From: Lewinellaceae bacterium
GTDB lineage: Bacteria; Bacteroidota; Bacteroidia; Chitinophagales; Saprospiraceae
NCBI GenBank assembly: GCA_016716135.1
Contig: JADJWX010000028.1
Location: 248,001-312,000, forward strand
Direction: 5' to 3'
DNA: 64,000 nucleotides
The notes under the pieces are model-generated. The model did not search any database. It had not been told where the DNA came from and saw only the letters and a program-made list of their open reading frames with translations. A program made the translations under genes and the position numbers. Below, in pieces: positions 7,508-16,592 of this stretch (positions are counted from its first letter, which is position 1; the number at the start of each line of letters is the position of its first letter).

Positions 7508-9957
7508 ATGCGAACAAAATACTACCGCCTCCCGCAACTGTCTCCGGCTTTGACCGTACTCCGGCAGTCAAACCTGCTGTTGCTCCTGCTCCTTCCGCTG
7601 CTTCTGCAAAGCCAAAGTGCCTACAAACAACCACCCGCCGATGTGTCCAACATTGTGCTGGCCGCCCCGACACCAACCTCAAGCACCAGCCCCACCAACG
7701 AGGCCATCATGCTGGTCGACTACAACCCCAACCCCGGCATTGCCACGCTCGCTCAGCCCCTGCTGCGCCTGGCCGGCCTGCGCATCAATCCGGCACTCAA
7801 TTGCCGCCAAAACATCACCGAATATACCGGCGCCACGATCCGCTGGCTGACCACTGACCAAACCGTGACCATTCAATTGCCCGCCAACGGCAAACTGGCC
7901 GGCGTGCCGCAATGGTCACCCAATGGCGAAAAAATCGCCTTCGGAATCGAAACGAAAGCCGGGGTCGAACTCTGGGTAGCGAACACCCGGACAGGCGGCG
8001 CCTTGCGGCTCGGCTCTGTACTGCTCAACGACGTGCTGGGCTCGGCTTTCAGCTGGCTCAACGACAACAGCACGCTGCTCGCCCGCGTCATCCCTCCCGG
8101 CCGCGGACCAGCCCCGATTCCGACGGGAATTCCTGCAGGGCCCGTAGTGGAAGAAACCACCGCCGGTAAGCTCGCCCAGGTTCGCACCTACCAGGACCTG
8201 TTGGGCAACGCCGCCGATGAAGACCAGTTTGAATATTACGCCACCAACCAACTGGTGCTGATCTCCGATAAAAACAACGGCGTGCAACTGCTTGGCGCGC
8301 CCGGCCTGCACAGCAGCGCCGAATTTTCCCCCGCCGAAAATTACCTGTTGGTGACCACCTTGCAGCGCCCGTTTTCGTTCAGCGTGCCCTATTATTCTTT
8401 CACCCGGAACTACGAAATCCGGGATCGGCAGGGCAAGCCGGTACGTACCCTCGCCGAATACCCCGTCACCGACGATATTCCCCGGCAGGGCGTGGTCAGC
8501 GGGCCCCGCAATTTCGAGTGGCAGGCCCTCCACCCGGCCCGCCTGCTCTGGGCCGAAGCGCTTGACGGCGGCGACCCGACCAACAAGGCTGATTTTCGCG
8601 ATAAAGTGCTGCGGCTTGATGCGCCTTTCACCGGCGAACCCACCGAAGTGTTGAAAACCCAGCACCGTTTTTCGGGATTTAGCTGGACGGCTGAAAAAGA
8701 CATCGCCCTGCTCGCCGAGTACGACCGCGACCGGCGTTGGACGACCACCTGGCGCACCGACCTGAACAATCCCGATGCCAAAACCAAACTGTTCGACCGC
8801 AGTGTACGCGACGATTACAAAATCCAGGCCGGCCCGTGTACACCCGGCTTGCCGGCGGCGACTGGGTAATGTTGCAAGACGGCGACTGGGCCTGGTTCGA
8901 CGCGCCGGGCGCTTCCCCGGAAGGCGATTATCCGCGGCTGGACAAAGTCAACCTGAAAACGGGCGAAACCCAGACGGTGTACAAATGCCCGTCCGGGGCC
9001 TACGAAGATTTTATCATGTTTGCCGGCGCCGAGCGCAAACAGATCATCACCCGTTACCAGAGCAAAACCGAGGTGCCGAATTTTTACCGGGTAGACCTGA
9101 AAACTAAATCCCGGAAAGCGCTGACCGATTTCAAAGATCCGGCGCCGCAGCTCACCAGCGTCAGCAAGGAACTGGTGCGGTATACCCGCCCCGACGGCGT
9201 TCCCCTATCCGGTACGCTCTACCTGCCGCCCGGCTACAAACCCGGCCAACGCCTGCCGTTATTCATCTGGGCTTATCCGCTGGAGTACTCCGACCCTGCC
9301 ACCGCAGGACAGGTGCGCGGCTCGGAAAATACCTTCACCTTTTACCGCAACGACTCGCCCTTGTTTTTCGTCACCCAGGGCTATGCCGTGCTGATGAACG
9401 CCACCATGCCGGTCGTCGGTGATCCGGAAACGATGAACAACACCTTCGTGGAGCAGGTAGTCGCCTCCGGCCGTTCTGCCATCGATTATCTGGATTCATT
9501 GGGCATTATCGACCGCAAGCGCGTGGGGGTGGGTGGCCACTCCTACGGCGCTTTCATGACCGCCAACCTGCTGGCGCACTCCGACGACTACGCCTACGGC
9601 ATCGCCCGCTCGGGGGCGTACAACCGCTCGCTTACCCCCTTCGGCTTCCAGAGCGAGCGCCGCTCCTTCTGGGAAGCCCAGGACATCTACATGCGCGTAT
9701 CGCCCTTCATGCACGCCGATAAAATCAAAAAACCGCTGTTGATGATCCACGGCGAAATGGACAACAACTCCGGCACCTTCCCCATTCAATCGGAGCGTTT
9801 GTTCCAGGCCATCAAAGGCAACGGCGGTACCGCCCGCCTGGTGATGCTGCCCTACGAAAGCCACGGCTACCGGGCGCGGGAGAGTGTGCTGCATGTGTTG
9901 TCGGAAATGTTTGAGTGGGCGGATCAGTATGGGAAGGGGGAAGTGGAGCGGCCTTGA
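7508..9957 (+). CDS. S9-family peptidase (glutamyl endopeptidase-like), frameshifted
   Basis: One gene interrupted by a single-base frameshift. Frame A (7508-8869) encodes a signal peptide with a leucine run and the beta-propeller. Its N-terminal part (LLRLAGLRINPALNCRQN, EYTGATIRWL) resembles S9D glutamyl endopeptidases of plastids and cyanobacteria. Frame B carries on to 9957 with the alpha/beta-hydrolase domain: nucleophile Ser in GVGGHSYGAFMT, Asp in HGEMDNNSG, His in YESHGYRAR. The frames join smoothly at 8831-8840 (IQAGP then VYTRLAGGDWVM) if one base is restored, giving about 816 residues, normal for the family. It is probably a secreted peptidase. Whether the shift is an error or a real mutation is open. 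Confidence 0.8.
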
Positions 9958-9965
9958 GCGGCCCT

Positions 9966-10024
9966 AACCTGTCAGGTGTGATTTTTAAAAAAAACAGCCC
10001 CGCCGCGACGGGGCTGTTTTTTTT
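9966..10024. terminator. Bidirectional terminator plus ACCTGTCAGGT motif
   Basis: Between two convergent genes. The hairpin CAGCCCCG (9995-10002) / CGGGGCTG (10009-10016) has eight A on its left and eight T on its right, so it can terminate transcription from both sides. Just upstream, 9966-9978 is AACCTGTCAGGTG, a word that recurs at the tips of the long palindromes at 27307-27383 and 33625-33710. Confidence 0.85.
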
Positions 10025-10052
10025 AAAATTCGCGGCCAACTAACAGTTGGCG

Positions 10053-11537
10053 TTACAGTGCATCCGCAATCTTCCGGTCGTTCGCCAACCGCGGCACCTT
10101 GTTCTGCCCGCCCAGTTTCCCCTGCGTTTTCATGTACTCCCGAAAAGCATCGCGGGGCAGCGCCCGGATGACCAGCGGGCGCAGCACATTGCCCGTGATC
10201 AAATCGTCGTAGTAAATATTTTGCTCCCGCATGGCCCGGTCTACGGCCGCTTCGAAGGCCGGCAAGTCGGCAGGTGGCGTATCAAATTCGATGAACCACT
10301 CATGGTAGGGCAGTCCGCCTTCCGATGGGTTTACCTGCGGCGCTACGGTGAACTCGACAATTCGGACGCCCATTGCGTTGGCTACCGGGAGCAGGGCTTC
10401 TTCCACTTCCTTCCCGATGACGTGTTCGCCAAAGGCGGAAATAAAATGTTTGATCCGGCCGGATACTACGATGCGGTACGGATTTTTGGACACAAACTGC
10501 ACCGTGTCGCCGATGTTGTAGCCCCAGAGGCCGGCGTTCGTGTGGAGGATAAGGGCGTAATTGACACCGATTTCTACATCCCTGAGCCAGAGCCGTGTTG
10601 GATTTTCCTTGAAAATTTCGTCGGCGGGCACAAATTCGAAAAACATGCCCGCGCGGGTGTTGAGCAGCAGCCCCTCGGCCGGCCAGCAATCCTGAAATGC
10701 AATGAAGCCCTCGGAAGCCGGATAGGTTTCCACGGTGTCTATCGGCGCGCCGACAAGCTCCTCCAGCTTGGCGCGGTAGGGTTCGAAGTTGACGCCGCCG
10801 TAAACGAACACCGAGTAGTTGGGGAAAATTTCCCGGATCGTTTGTTTGCCCGAACGGGCCAGCAGGCGTTCGTAATACATCTGCACCCAGGGCGGAATAC
10901 CGGAGATCAGGCGCATGTCGGCCCCAAGGGTTTCGTCGACGATGCGCTCCACTTTTTCTTCCCAATCGTCAATGCAGTTCGTTTCCCAGGAAGGCATCTG
11001 GTTGGTGCGCAGCCAGGCGGGCACCAGGTGGTTGCTGATGCCGCTCAGGCGGCCGGTCGGGATGCCGTTAACGTCTTCGACTTCAGGGCTGCCGGAAAGG
11101 AAGATGAGTTTGCCGTCGAGCCAGCGGCCATTGCCGGTGCGGGCAAAGTAATTGAACAGCGCGTCGCGGGCGGTGCCGAAATGGAGGGGGGTGCTTTCGC
11201 GGCTCATGGGGATGTATTTGGCGCCGGAGGTAGTGCCGGAGGTTTTGGCAAAATAGGCGGGCAAGCCCGGCCAAAGCACGTCGCGCTCGCCGGTTTTAAC
11301 GCGCTCGATGTAGGGTTTCAACTCCTCGTAATCGCGGATGGGCACTGCCCGCGTGAAATCGTCAAATGTTTTGATCGTCGAAAAATGGTGGTCCCGGCCG
11401 AAAGCCGTCTGACCGGCGCGGGACAGGAGTTGGTACATAATTTTTTCCTGGTCCCCCACGGCGTTGGCGGCCATGCGGCGAATGCGGCGGCCGATGTATT
11501 GGGCGAAGGGGTAGATCAGTGCGGAGCGGAATCCCAT
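10053..11537 (-). CDS. GH3-family acyl-adenylating enzyme
   Basis: A 494-residue cytoplasmic protein of the GH3 auxin-responsive-promoter family. The ATP/AMP-binding motif TSGTTSGAK is at residues 99-107; other family marks are VYGGVNFEPYR, ETYPASEGFIAFQD and the C-terminal INPYRIVVSGRIKHF-like loop. Plant members join amino acids to acyl acids through an acyl-adenylate; bacterial members are common in Bacteroidota, but their substrates are mostly unknown. It is monocistronic: a bidirectional terminator lies 28 bases after its stop and a divergent TlpA-like gene lies upstream. Confidence 0.88.
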   Translation of the reverse strand: MGFRSALIYPFAQYIGRRIRRMAANAVGDQEKIMYQLLSRAGQTAFGRDHHFSTIKTFDDFTRAVPIRDYEELKPYIERVKTGERDVLWPGLPAYFAKTSGTTSGAKYIPMSRESTPLHFGTARDALFNYFARTGNGRWLDGKLIFLSGSPEVEDVNGIPTGRLSGISNHLVPAWLRTNQMPSWETNCIDDWEEKVERIVDETLGADMRLISGIPPWVQMYYERLLARSGKQTIREIFPNYSVFVYGGVNFEPYRAKLEELVGAPIDTVETYPASEGFIAFQDCWPAEGLLLNTRAGMFFEFVPADEIFKENPTRLWLRDVEIGVNYALILHTNAGLWGYNIGDTVQFVSKNPYRIVVSGRIKHFISAFGEHVIGKEVEEALLPVANAMGVRIVEFTVAPQVNPSEGGLPYHEWFIEFDTPPADLPAFEAAVDRAMREQNIYYDDLITGNVLRPLVIRALPRDAFREYMKTQGKLGGQNKVPRLANDRKIADAL

Positions 11538-11699
11538 AGTTGGCTGGTAATTGTTCTAGGGCAAAAGTCGGGTAAAATGGCGGCTTGAGACCGGGTTTGT
11601 TGTGATGCCTTCGAAAACATGGGATGCCCAACCTGACCGGGCGCTAAAAAGTACCATGTTTACGCGAATCAGGTCTGGCGGGCAGCAACATGGGTAGTT

Positions 11700-11707
11700 T
11701 ACCTTTG
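11700..11707 (+). promoter_or_regulatory. Candidate -7 promoter box for the TlpA-like gene
   Basis: TACCTTTG matches TAnnTTTG and ends 21 bases before the ATG at 11729, which would leave a very short leader. No TTG is found at the expected -33 position, so this rests on the -7 box alone. Confidence 0.4.
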
Positions 11708-11728
11708 CTTCAAAATGATACCACGCCC

Positions 11729-12925
11729 ATGCCCGGACGAATGCTGCCGCTATTTTTTTTGTTTGCCCTGATTTTTTGGCAACCTGCCTGTACTCAAAAT
11801 CCTGCACCTAAAACCGAACTTTCGGGCAAAATTGCCCTTCGCGAAGGCTGGCGTCCGATGCTGTACCTGGTGAAGCCCAATTTTTATACCCAACTGATCG
11901 CTTCTTACGAAGGCGCTGTGGTAGACTCGGCAACACTTGCGGAAGACGGATCCTTTCAGTTTCGGGATCTGGGTTGGCTACACGAGAAAGGGATTTATCT
12001 CCTGTTTATTCAGCCGGAAGGCAGCCGTTATCGCAACGAAATTGCCGATCCGCTCCCGGCTGAAAACTACGTTTGCCTGGTGCTGGCGCCCGGCTGTACA
12101 ACCCGGGTGCAGGGCAATGCCTGGGAATTGACCCACAGCTATCAACTGACCGAAGCCCACCCGGAAAGCCTGCAATTGTTGCAGCTGCGCGATGCGCGGC
12201 TGCCGTTGTTCCAGGAATTTGAGCGCCAGAGTCCGCCTTCCGATTCAACAGAAGAATGGTCCGACCATGTGAACACGGAAAGTCAGCAAAAAACCAATGC
12301 GGCTTTATTCGCGTTCCTGGATACAGCGCAGGCGTCCTTGCCGGTGTTTGCGGCCCTGCGCCTGTGTGCGCCCATCAATGATTTTCGCGATCAGCCGGAG
12401 TTTTACCTTGCGGTATTGGACCGGTTGCGCACCCGGGCAGCCGGGCATCCCTGGGTTGAACAACTTGCCACTTACCTCAACCCCTCGCGGTTGCCGGTGT
12501 TGAAGGGCGCGCTTATGCCCGACTTTGCCCTGCCAACCCCTGCCGGGGACACCTTGTCGCTGAAAGATTTGCGTTCGCGCCTGTTGCTGGTTGATTTTTG
12601 GGCCTCCTGGTGTGCACCCTGCCGCCGCGAGATGAAGGAAACGATACGCCCGCTGTACGATCAGTATCACGATCAGGGATTTAATGTGCTGGGTGTATCG
12701 ATCGATCGCAGCCGGGAGGCATGGGAAGCCGCCATACGGAAAGACGGAGCCATTTGGCCGAATGTTTCTGATCTCCTGGGCGATCTTTCTCCGGTGCGGC
12801 AATCGCTCAAGTTCGAATACATTCCTTCCAACTATCTCCTCGATGCGGAAGGTCGCCTTTTGGCCCGAAATGTACACGGCGCGGATTTGCAGGAATTCGT
12901 GTCGACGTATATGCAGAAGCATTGA
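11729..12925 (+). CDS. TlpA-like thiol-disulfide oxidoreductase lipoprotein
   Basis: A 398-residue protein. The N-terminus is a lipoprotein signal with Cys21 in WQPAC. Residues 30-250 form a DUF4369-like beta domain and a helical middle part; the C-terminal thioredoxin fold has FALPTPAGDTLSLKDLRS, then WASWCAPCRRE with the redox pair at residues 295 and 298, and the cis-proline in EYIPSNYL near 366. Such Bacteroidota proteins are periplasm-facing and reduce or exchange disulfides; the electron donor is not visible here. I chose ATG 11729 over the in-frame ATG at 11690, which lies upstream of the candidate promoter and would bury the signal peptide. Confidence 0.85.
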   Translation: MPGRMLPLFFLFALIFWQPACTQNPAPKTELSGKIALREGWRPMLYLVKPNFYTQLIASYEGAVVDSATLAEDGSFQFRDLGWLHEKGIYLLFIQPEGSRYRNEIADPLPAENYVCLVLAPGCTTRVQGNAWELTHSYQLTEAHPESLQLLQLRDARLPLFQEFERQSPPSDSTEEWSDHVNTESQQKTNAALFAFLDTAQASLPVFAALRLCAPINDFRDQPEFYLAVLDRLRTRAAGHPWVEQLATYLNPSRLPVLKGALMPDFALPTPAGDTLSLKDLRSRLLLVDFWASWCAPCRREMKETIRPLYDQYHDQGFNVLGVSIDRSREAWEAAIRKDGAIWPNVSDLLGDLSPVRQSLKFEYIPSNYLLDAEGRLLARNVHGADLQEFVSTYMQKH

Positions 12926-13428
12926 GCGCAACAGGCAGGCAACTCGTACAGCATACAAAAATGCTCTTGCCGTACCATTGGGCGAATAAAAACCCCCGGA
13001 GCAGAACGGGCTTGTTTTAAAATTTAAAAATTGCCGGAAAATTCAAAATTTTATAGTTTTAAATAAATTCATAATAAAAAAATTATTGGAATCAATCTTG
13101 AATTTATTTCGCAAGAAAATTTGCTAAAAATTGAAATGTCGCCAAAAATCAATCTAATTTTGCCCTGTTTAAAAGGCTTAAGTAGCAGAATAACCTAAAA
13201 GCTACCTTGTGAAATTTAGAATTTCGCTAAAAGACATCAAAATTCACCGATTTTCGCTAAAACAGCGAATAGAGTTCCATCGGAATTATATTTTAAATCA
13301 CTCCCTGCCAATTTTCACTGCCCAAATGACCATCAAACCGCCTGACCTGCTGCCATTCGGCCGGTCGGGAAGTTGCCTGTTTTGACCTAGCAATTCATCA
13401 CTCATAGTTCATCACTCATCACTACAAT
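12926..13428 (+). promoter_or_regulatory. 503-bp AT-rich leader of glnN with promoter and direct repeats
   Basis: No gene is seen here. A promoter candidate is TTG at 13131-13133 and TAATTTTG at 13155-13162, spaced 21 bases, which implies a leader of about 260 bases. Two copies of TTTCGCTAAAA (13222-13232 and 13252-13262) are 30 bases apart, three helical turns, and may be protein sites. Just before the start codon two perfect copies of TTCATCACTCAT (13394-13405, 13408-13419) are followed by a third partial one. The strong AT bias (13000-13150) contrasts with both flanking genes. A nitrogen-responsive role is plausible but inferred. Confidence 0.45.
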
Positions 13429-15621
13429 ATGTCCCTATCACGATTCAACGCACTGCAAACCATTGAAAACCGCCTGGAACCTTTGCCTGGTGAGTTCAGT
13501 GAAAACGGAAGTTCAAACATTGCCTCCTATTTCGGCGAAAATGTTTTTGGCGAAGAAGCTATGAAAAAACATTTACCGGAAAAAGCTTACCTGGGCGTCA
13601 AGGCTGCTATTCAAAACCACCAAAAACTCAGCCGCGAGCTGGCCGACGTGATCGCTGCCGGCATGAAAGAATGGGCGCAGGAGAAAAACTGCACGCACTT
13701 TGCCCACTGGTTCCAACCGCTAACCGGCAAGACAGCCGAAAAGCACGACTCGTTTTTCACCATGACCCACGACGGGCGTGTGATCGAAGAATTCACCGGC
13801 GGCGCCCTGGTGCAGCAAGAGCCCGACGGCTCCTCCTTCCCTTCCGGCGGTATGCGCAGCACGTTTGAAGCGCGGGGCTACACCGTTTGGGACCCCAGCA
13901 GCCCGGCGTTCATCATGCAGGTTGGCGAAGGCAAAACGTTGTGCATCCCTACGATTTTCGTAACCTTCGACGGGCGCGCGCAGGACTACAAACTGCCCCT
14001 GCTCCGGTCGCAGAATTTTCTGGAGAATGCAGCCGTGCCGGTCTGCCAACTGTTCGACCCGAAAGTGACCAAAGTGACCGCCACCCTCGGCTGGGAGCAG
14101 GAATATTTCGTGGTGGATGATGCCCTGTTCAACGCCCGTCCCGACCTGCAGCTCACCGGCCGCACCCTGCTCGGCCGCCCGGCCACCAAAAACCAGCAGC
14201 TCGAAGACCACTACTTCGGCTCCATCCCGGAACGGGTGTACCTGTTCATGCGCGACCTCGAGATCGAAAGCCACAAACTGGGCATTCCGGTGCGCACCCG
14301 GCACAACGAGGTAGCGCCGGGCCAGTACGAAGTGGCGCCGGTATTTGAAGAGATCAACGTGGCTATCGACCACAACCAACTGCTCATGGACGTGATGGAG
14401 CGCGTGGCGCGCCGCCACAAACTGCGCGTGCTGTTCCACGAAAAACCCTTTGCCGGCATCAACGGCTCGGGCAAGCACAACAACTGGAGCATGGGCGCCA
14501 ACACCGGCGTCAACCTGCTCTCCCCCGGCAACACACCGAGCCGCAATTTGCGCTTCCTGACCTTTTTTGTAAACACGATCATGGCCGTGTACAAGCACGC
14601 CGATATCCTGCGCGCCAGCATTGCCCATGCCGGAAACGACCACCGCTTGGGCGCCAACGAAGCCCCCCCGGCCATCATTTCGGTGTTTATCGGCCAGGCG
14701 CTGACCAAGCTGCTCGGCCAGATTGCCAACGGCAAAAAAACCGACGATGCCGCCGTGCAACGCGCCATCGACCTGATCAGCAAACTGCCCAATCTTGAAC
14801 TCGACAACACCGACCGCAACCGCACCTCGCCGTTTGCGTTCACCGGCAATAAATTTGAAATTCGCGCCGTCGGCTCCTCGCAAAACTGCGCCGGCCCGAT
14901 GACCGTCATGAACACGATGATGGGCCTGCAACTCACCGATTTCAAAAACGACGTAGACAAGTTGATGGCCAAAGGCACCGAGAAGGAAGAAGCGATTCTG
15001 ATGGTGTTGAAAAACTACATCCGCAAGATGAAATCTATCCTTTTCGAGGGCAATAACTACTCCGACGAGTGGCGGGAAGAAGCGGCTGAGCGCGGCCTCT
15101 CGAACCACACCAACACCCCCGCTGCACTGGAAGTATTGCGCACCAAACATGCGCAGGACTTTTTCGGAAAATCCGGCGTATTGAACGAACGGGAACTGGA
15201 CGCTTTCCTGAACGTTCAGCTGCATGCGTACTGCACCAAACTGGACATTGAGGCGCAAACGCTGGAAGAGCTGGTTAACTCCTCCGTAATGCCGGCGGTA
15301 ATCCGCTATCAGACCGAACTGGCCGACAATATCGCTTCACTGAAAGTCATTGGCCTCGACGATTCGGCCGGCTACCAGAAGGACAAGTTGGAACGGATCA
15401 ACGACAACGTGGCTACTATTTCGGAGGGGCTTAAAAAAATGCGCAAGGCGCTGGAAAAAGCTCACGCAACCGACGACCTGCACGAAGAAGCCCACTTGCT
15501 TTGCGACGAGGTGAAACCGCAAATGGAACTGATCCGGGAAGCGGTAGATACACTCGAAGGCATCGTAGACGATCAGTACTGGCCGCTGGTGAAATACCGC
15601 GAAATTTTGTTTGTGCGGTAA
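13429..15621 (+). CDS. glnN: Glutamine synthetase type III
   Basis: A 730-residue cytoplasmic enzyme, the length of GSIII (about 725), much longer than GSI. It makes glutamine from glutamate, ammonia and ATP. Visible GSIII features are LGWEQEYFVVD (metal Glu), RHNEVAPGQYEVAP, NGSGKHNNWSMG starting at residue 345, GANEAPPAIISVFIG near 409, and RNRTSPFAFTGNKFEIRAVG; the N-terminal GSIII-specific region (FGENVFGEEAMKKHL) and a C-terminal helical tail are present. It is monocistronic, with its own long leader and a strong terminator at 15675-15710. No GlnB/GlnK or amt gene is nearby. Confidence 0.95.
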   Translation: MSLSRFNALQTIENRLEPLPGEFSENGSSNIASYFGENVFGEEAMKKHLPEKAYLGVKAAIQNHQKLSRELADVIAAGMKEWAQEKNCTHFAHWFQPLTGKTAEKHDSFFTMTHDGRVIEEFTGGALVQQEPDGSSFPSGGMRSTFEARGYTVWDPSSPAFIMQVGEGKTLCIPTIFVTFDGRAQDYKLPLLRSQNFLENAAVPVCQLFDPKVTKVTATLGWEQEYFVVDDALFNARPDLQLTGRTLLGRPATKNQQLEDHYFGSIPERVYLFMRDLEIESHKLGIPVRTRHNEVAPGQYEVAPVFEEINVAIDHNQLLMDVMERVARRHKLRVLFHEKPFAGINGSGKHNNWSMGANTGVNLLSPGNTPSRNLRFLTFFVNTIMAVYKHADILRASIAHAGNDHRLGANEAPPAIISVFIGQALTKLLGQIANGKKTDDAAVQRAIDLISKLPNLELDNTDRNRTSPFAFTGNKFEIRAVGSSQNCAGPMTVMNTMMGLQLTDFKNDVDKLMAKGTEKEEAILMVLKNYIRKMKSILFEGNNYSDEWREEAAERGLSNHTNTPAALEVLRTKHAQDFFGKSGVLNERELDAFLNVQLHAYCTKLDIEAQTLEELVNSSVMPAVIRYQTELADNIASLKVIGLDDSAGYQKDKLERINDNVATISEGLKKMRKALEKAHATDDLHEEAHLLCDEVKPQMELIREAVDTLEGIVDDQYWPLVKYREILFVR

Positions 15622-15783
15622 CGCGAACCTCTGGTTCGCGACGGCGCGCAGCGGCGCTTAAAAAACGCAAGGAGCCCCCGGTTTGCCCAGCAAGCCGGGG
15701 GTTATTTTTATATTCGCGAACCAGATTAAATAACCCACGCGAACCAGCGGTTCGCGTTACAAAACAGCGAACCGGAGGTTCGC
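15622..15783. repeat. Three GCGAACC-nnn-GGTTCGC short palindromes
   Basis: Three short inverted repeats flank the glnN terminator: CGCGAACC-TCT-GGTTCGCG (15622-15640), CGCGAACC-AGC-GGTTCGCG (15738-15756) and GCGAACC-GGA-GGTTCGC (15767-15783). A lone half copy CGCGAACC lies at 15715-15722. Arms are constant and only the 3-base loop changes. Each can form a tight hairpin; the last ends 5 bases before the start codon at 15789. They resemble REP-type elements. Confidence 0.7.
15675..15710 (+). terminator. Rho-independent terminator of glnN
   Basis: The stem CCCCCGGTTTGC (15675-15686) / GCAAGCCGGGGG (15690-15701) contains one G-U pair and is followed by TTATTTTTA. It lies about 55 bases after the glnN stop. 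Confidence 0.85.
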
Positions 15784-15788
15784 AATAC

Positions 15789-16337
15789 ATGACCTTCACC
15801 GAACAAGACTACCAAAACTTCCAGCGCAAAGTCGAACGTTACCAGGAAATCCTGAAAAATACCGCGCAATACCGCGCGCGCTGGCACGACAGTTTAAAAA
15901 AAGAACTGCTCGAACTGCTGCAAAAAGCGGTGGACTCAGCCAACCTGACCTGCACCGTCGAAGAACGCTCCGAAATTAAAAACCTGGAAGCCGTCGTGCT
16001 CACGCTGGGTAGCACCAAAAGCGGTTTGGGCGAACCCGTAGGCGAAGGGCTGCACCGCGACCTGATCAAACAAAACGGCTCGCTGGTGTACCAGCAACTG
16101 TTCAATGGAAAAATCCTGGTGCTGATCAACTACCCGTACATCGAAAAATACGGACAGCCGCAGCCACCCAAAACCCTCGCCATCTACCGGCCCGAGGAAA
16201 TAAAAGAACCCTACGTCATCCGCCATTTGGAAGGGTTCATCACTGAAGTCACCGAATGGGAAGATTACGACGATGACCGGCCGGACGAAAATCAGCGGAT
16301 TGGGTTTAAACTCAATTTTGAGCAGGATGGGCAGTAG
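15789..16337 (+). CDS. Uncharacterised soluble protein
   Basis: A 182-residue protein starting at the ATG of MTFTEQDYQNFQRKVERYQ. The N-terminal 50 residues are a charged helix; the middle is sheet-rich (IKNLEAVVLTLGSTKSGLGE, GKILVLINYPYIEKYG) and the tail is very acidic (EWEDYDDDRPDENQ). No signal peptide or membrane segment is present and I recognise no family. The frame is open upstream into the glnN 3' region, but that part consists of terminator and palindromes and is not coding. It probably has its own promoter, because a terminator separates it from glnN. Confidence 0.65.
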   Translation: MTFTEQDYQNFQRKVERYQEILKNTAQYRARWHDSLKKELLELLQKAVDSANLTCTVEERSEIKNLEAVVLTLGSTKSGLGEPVGEGLHRDLIKQNGSLVYQQLFNGKILVLINYPYIEKYGQPQPPKTLAIYRPEEIKEPYVIRHLEGFITEVTEWEDYDDDRPDENQRIGFKLNFEQDGQ

Positions 16338-16516
16338 AGCAAATGGTGTCTATGCCAACCTATAACTCGTCCAGCGCATATTCTGGCCAAGCGGAAAACG
16401 TGCTTAGTCCTTATGTCCGGCGCGACAATTTTTTCACCGCGTAGCGGGTGTATCATAAGTCCTCGCGTGCGCAGACTATTCCAAATTTTCAACACGAGAC
16501 ATGGGGGCCGTTCGAG

Positions 16517-16551
16517 TACTCGTCCTACGGCTCGAAGCCGTAGGACGAGTA
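16517..16551. repeat. 35-bp palindrome, family shared with 24873-24907
   Basis: The arms TACTCGTCCTACGGCT (16517-16532) and its exact complement (16536-16551) enclose CGA. The same 35-base design occurs at 24873-24907 with base changes on both arms that keep the pairing. It lies in the 255-bp gap 16338-16592 between convergent genes, so it may end transcription or act as a mobile-type REP. The remainder of that gap shows only weak inverted repeats. Confidence 0.75.
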
Positions 16552-16592
16552 AGGCTGCTCCGTGCCTCTATGCTGAATAAACGGGCACCACC

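Noticed and set aside
8831..8840. Programmed frameshift in the S9 gene
   Set aside because: No slippery heptamer or downstream pseudoknot is evident; programmed shifts are not known for this family.
7508..9957. Two separate genes (propeller protein and peptidase)
   Set aside because: The second half has no plausible own start, and the two frames join into one normal S9 protein at 8831-8840.
10047..11588. 513-codon open frame on the + strand opposite the GH3 gene
   Set aside because: It is the antisense shadow of a high-GC3 gene; the - strand frame has clear GH3 motifs and this one has none.
13720..15258. 512-codon open frame on the - strand opposite glnN
   Set aside because: It mirrors the glnN codons, is Val/His/Gly-rich without motifs, and glnN is certain.
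15622..15783. GCGAACC repeats as a miniature CRISPR or att site
   Set aside because: Repeat length is too short, spacing is irregular, and no cas or integrase gene is near.
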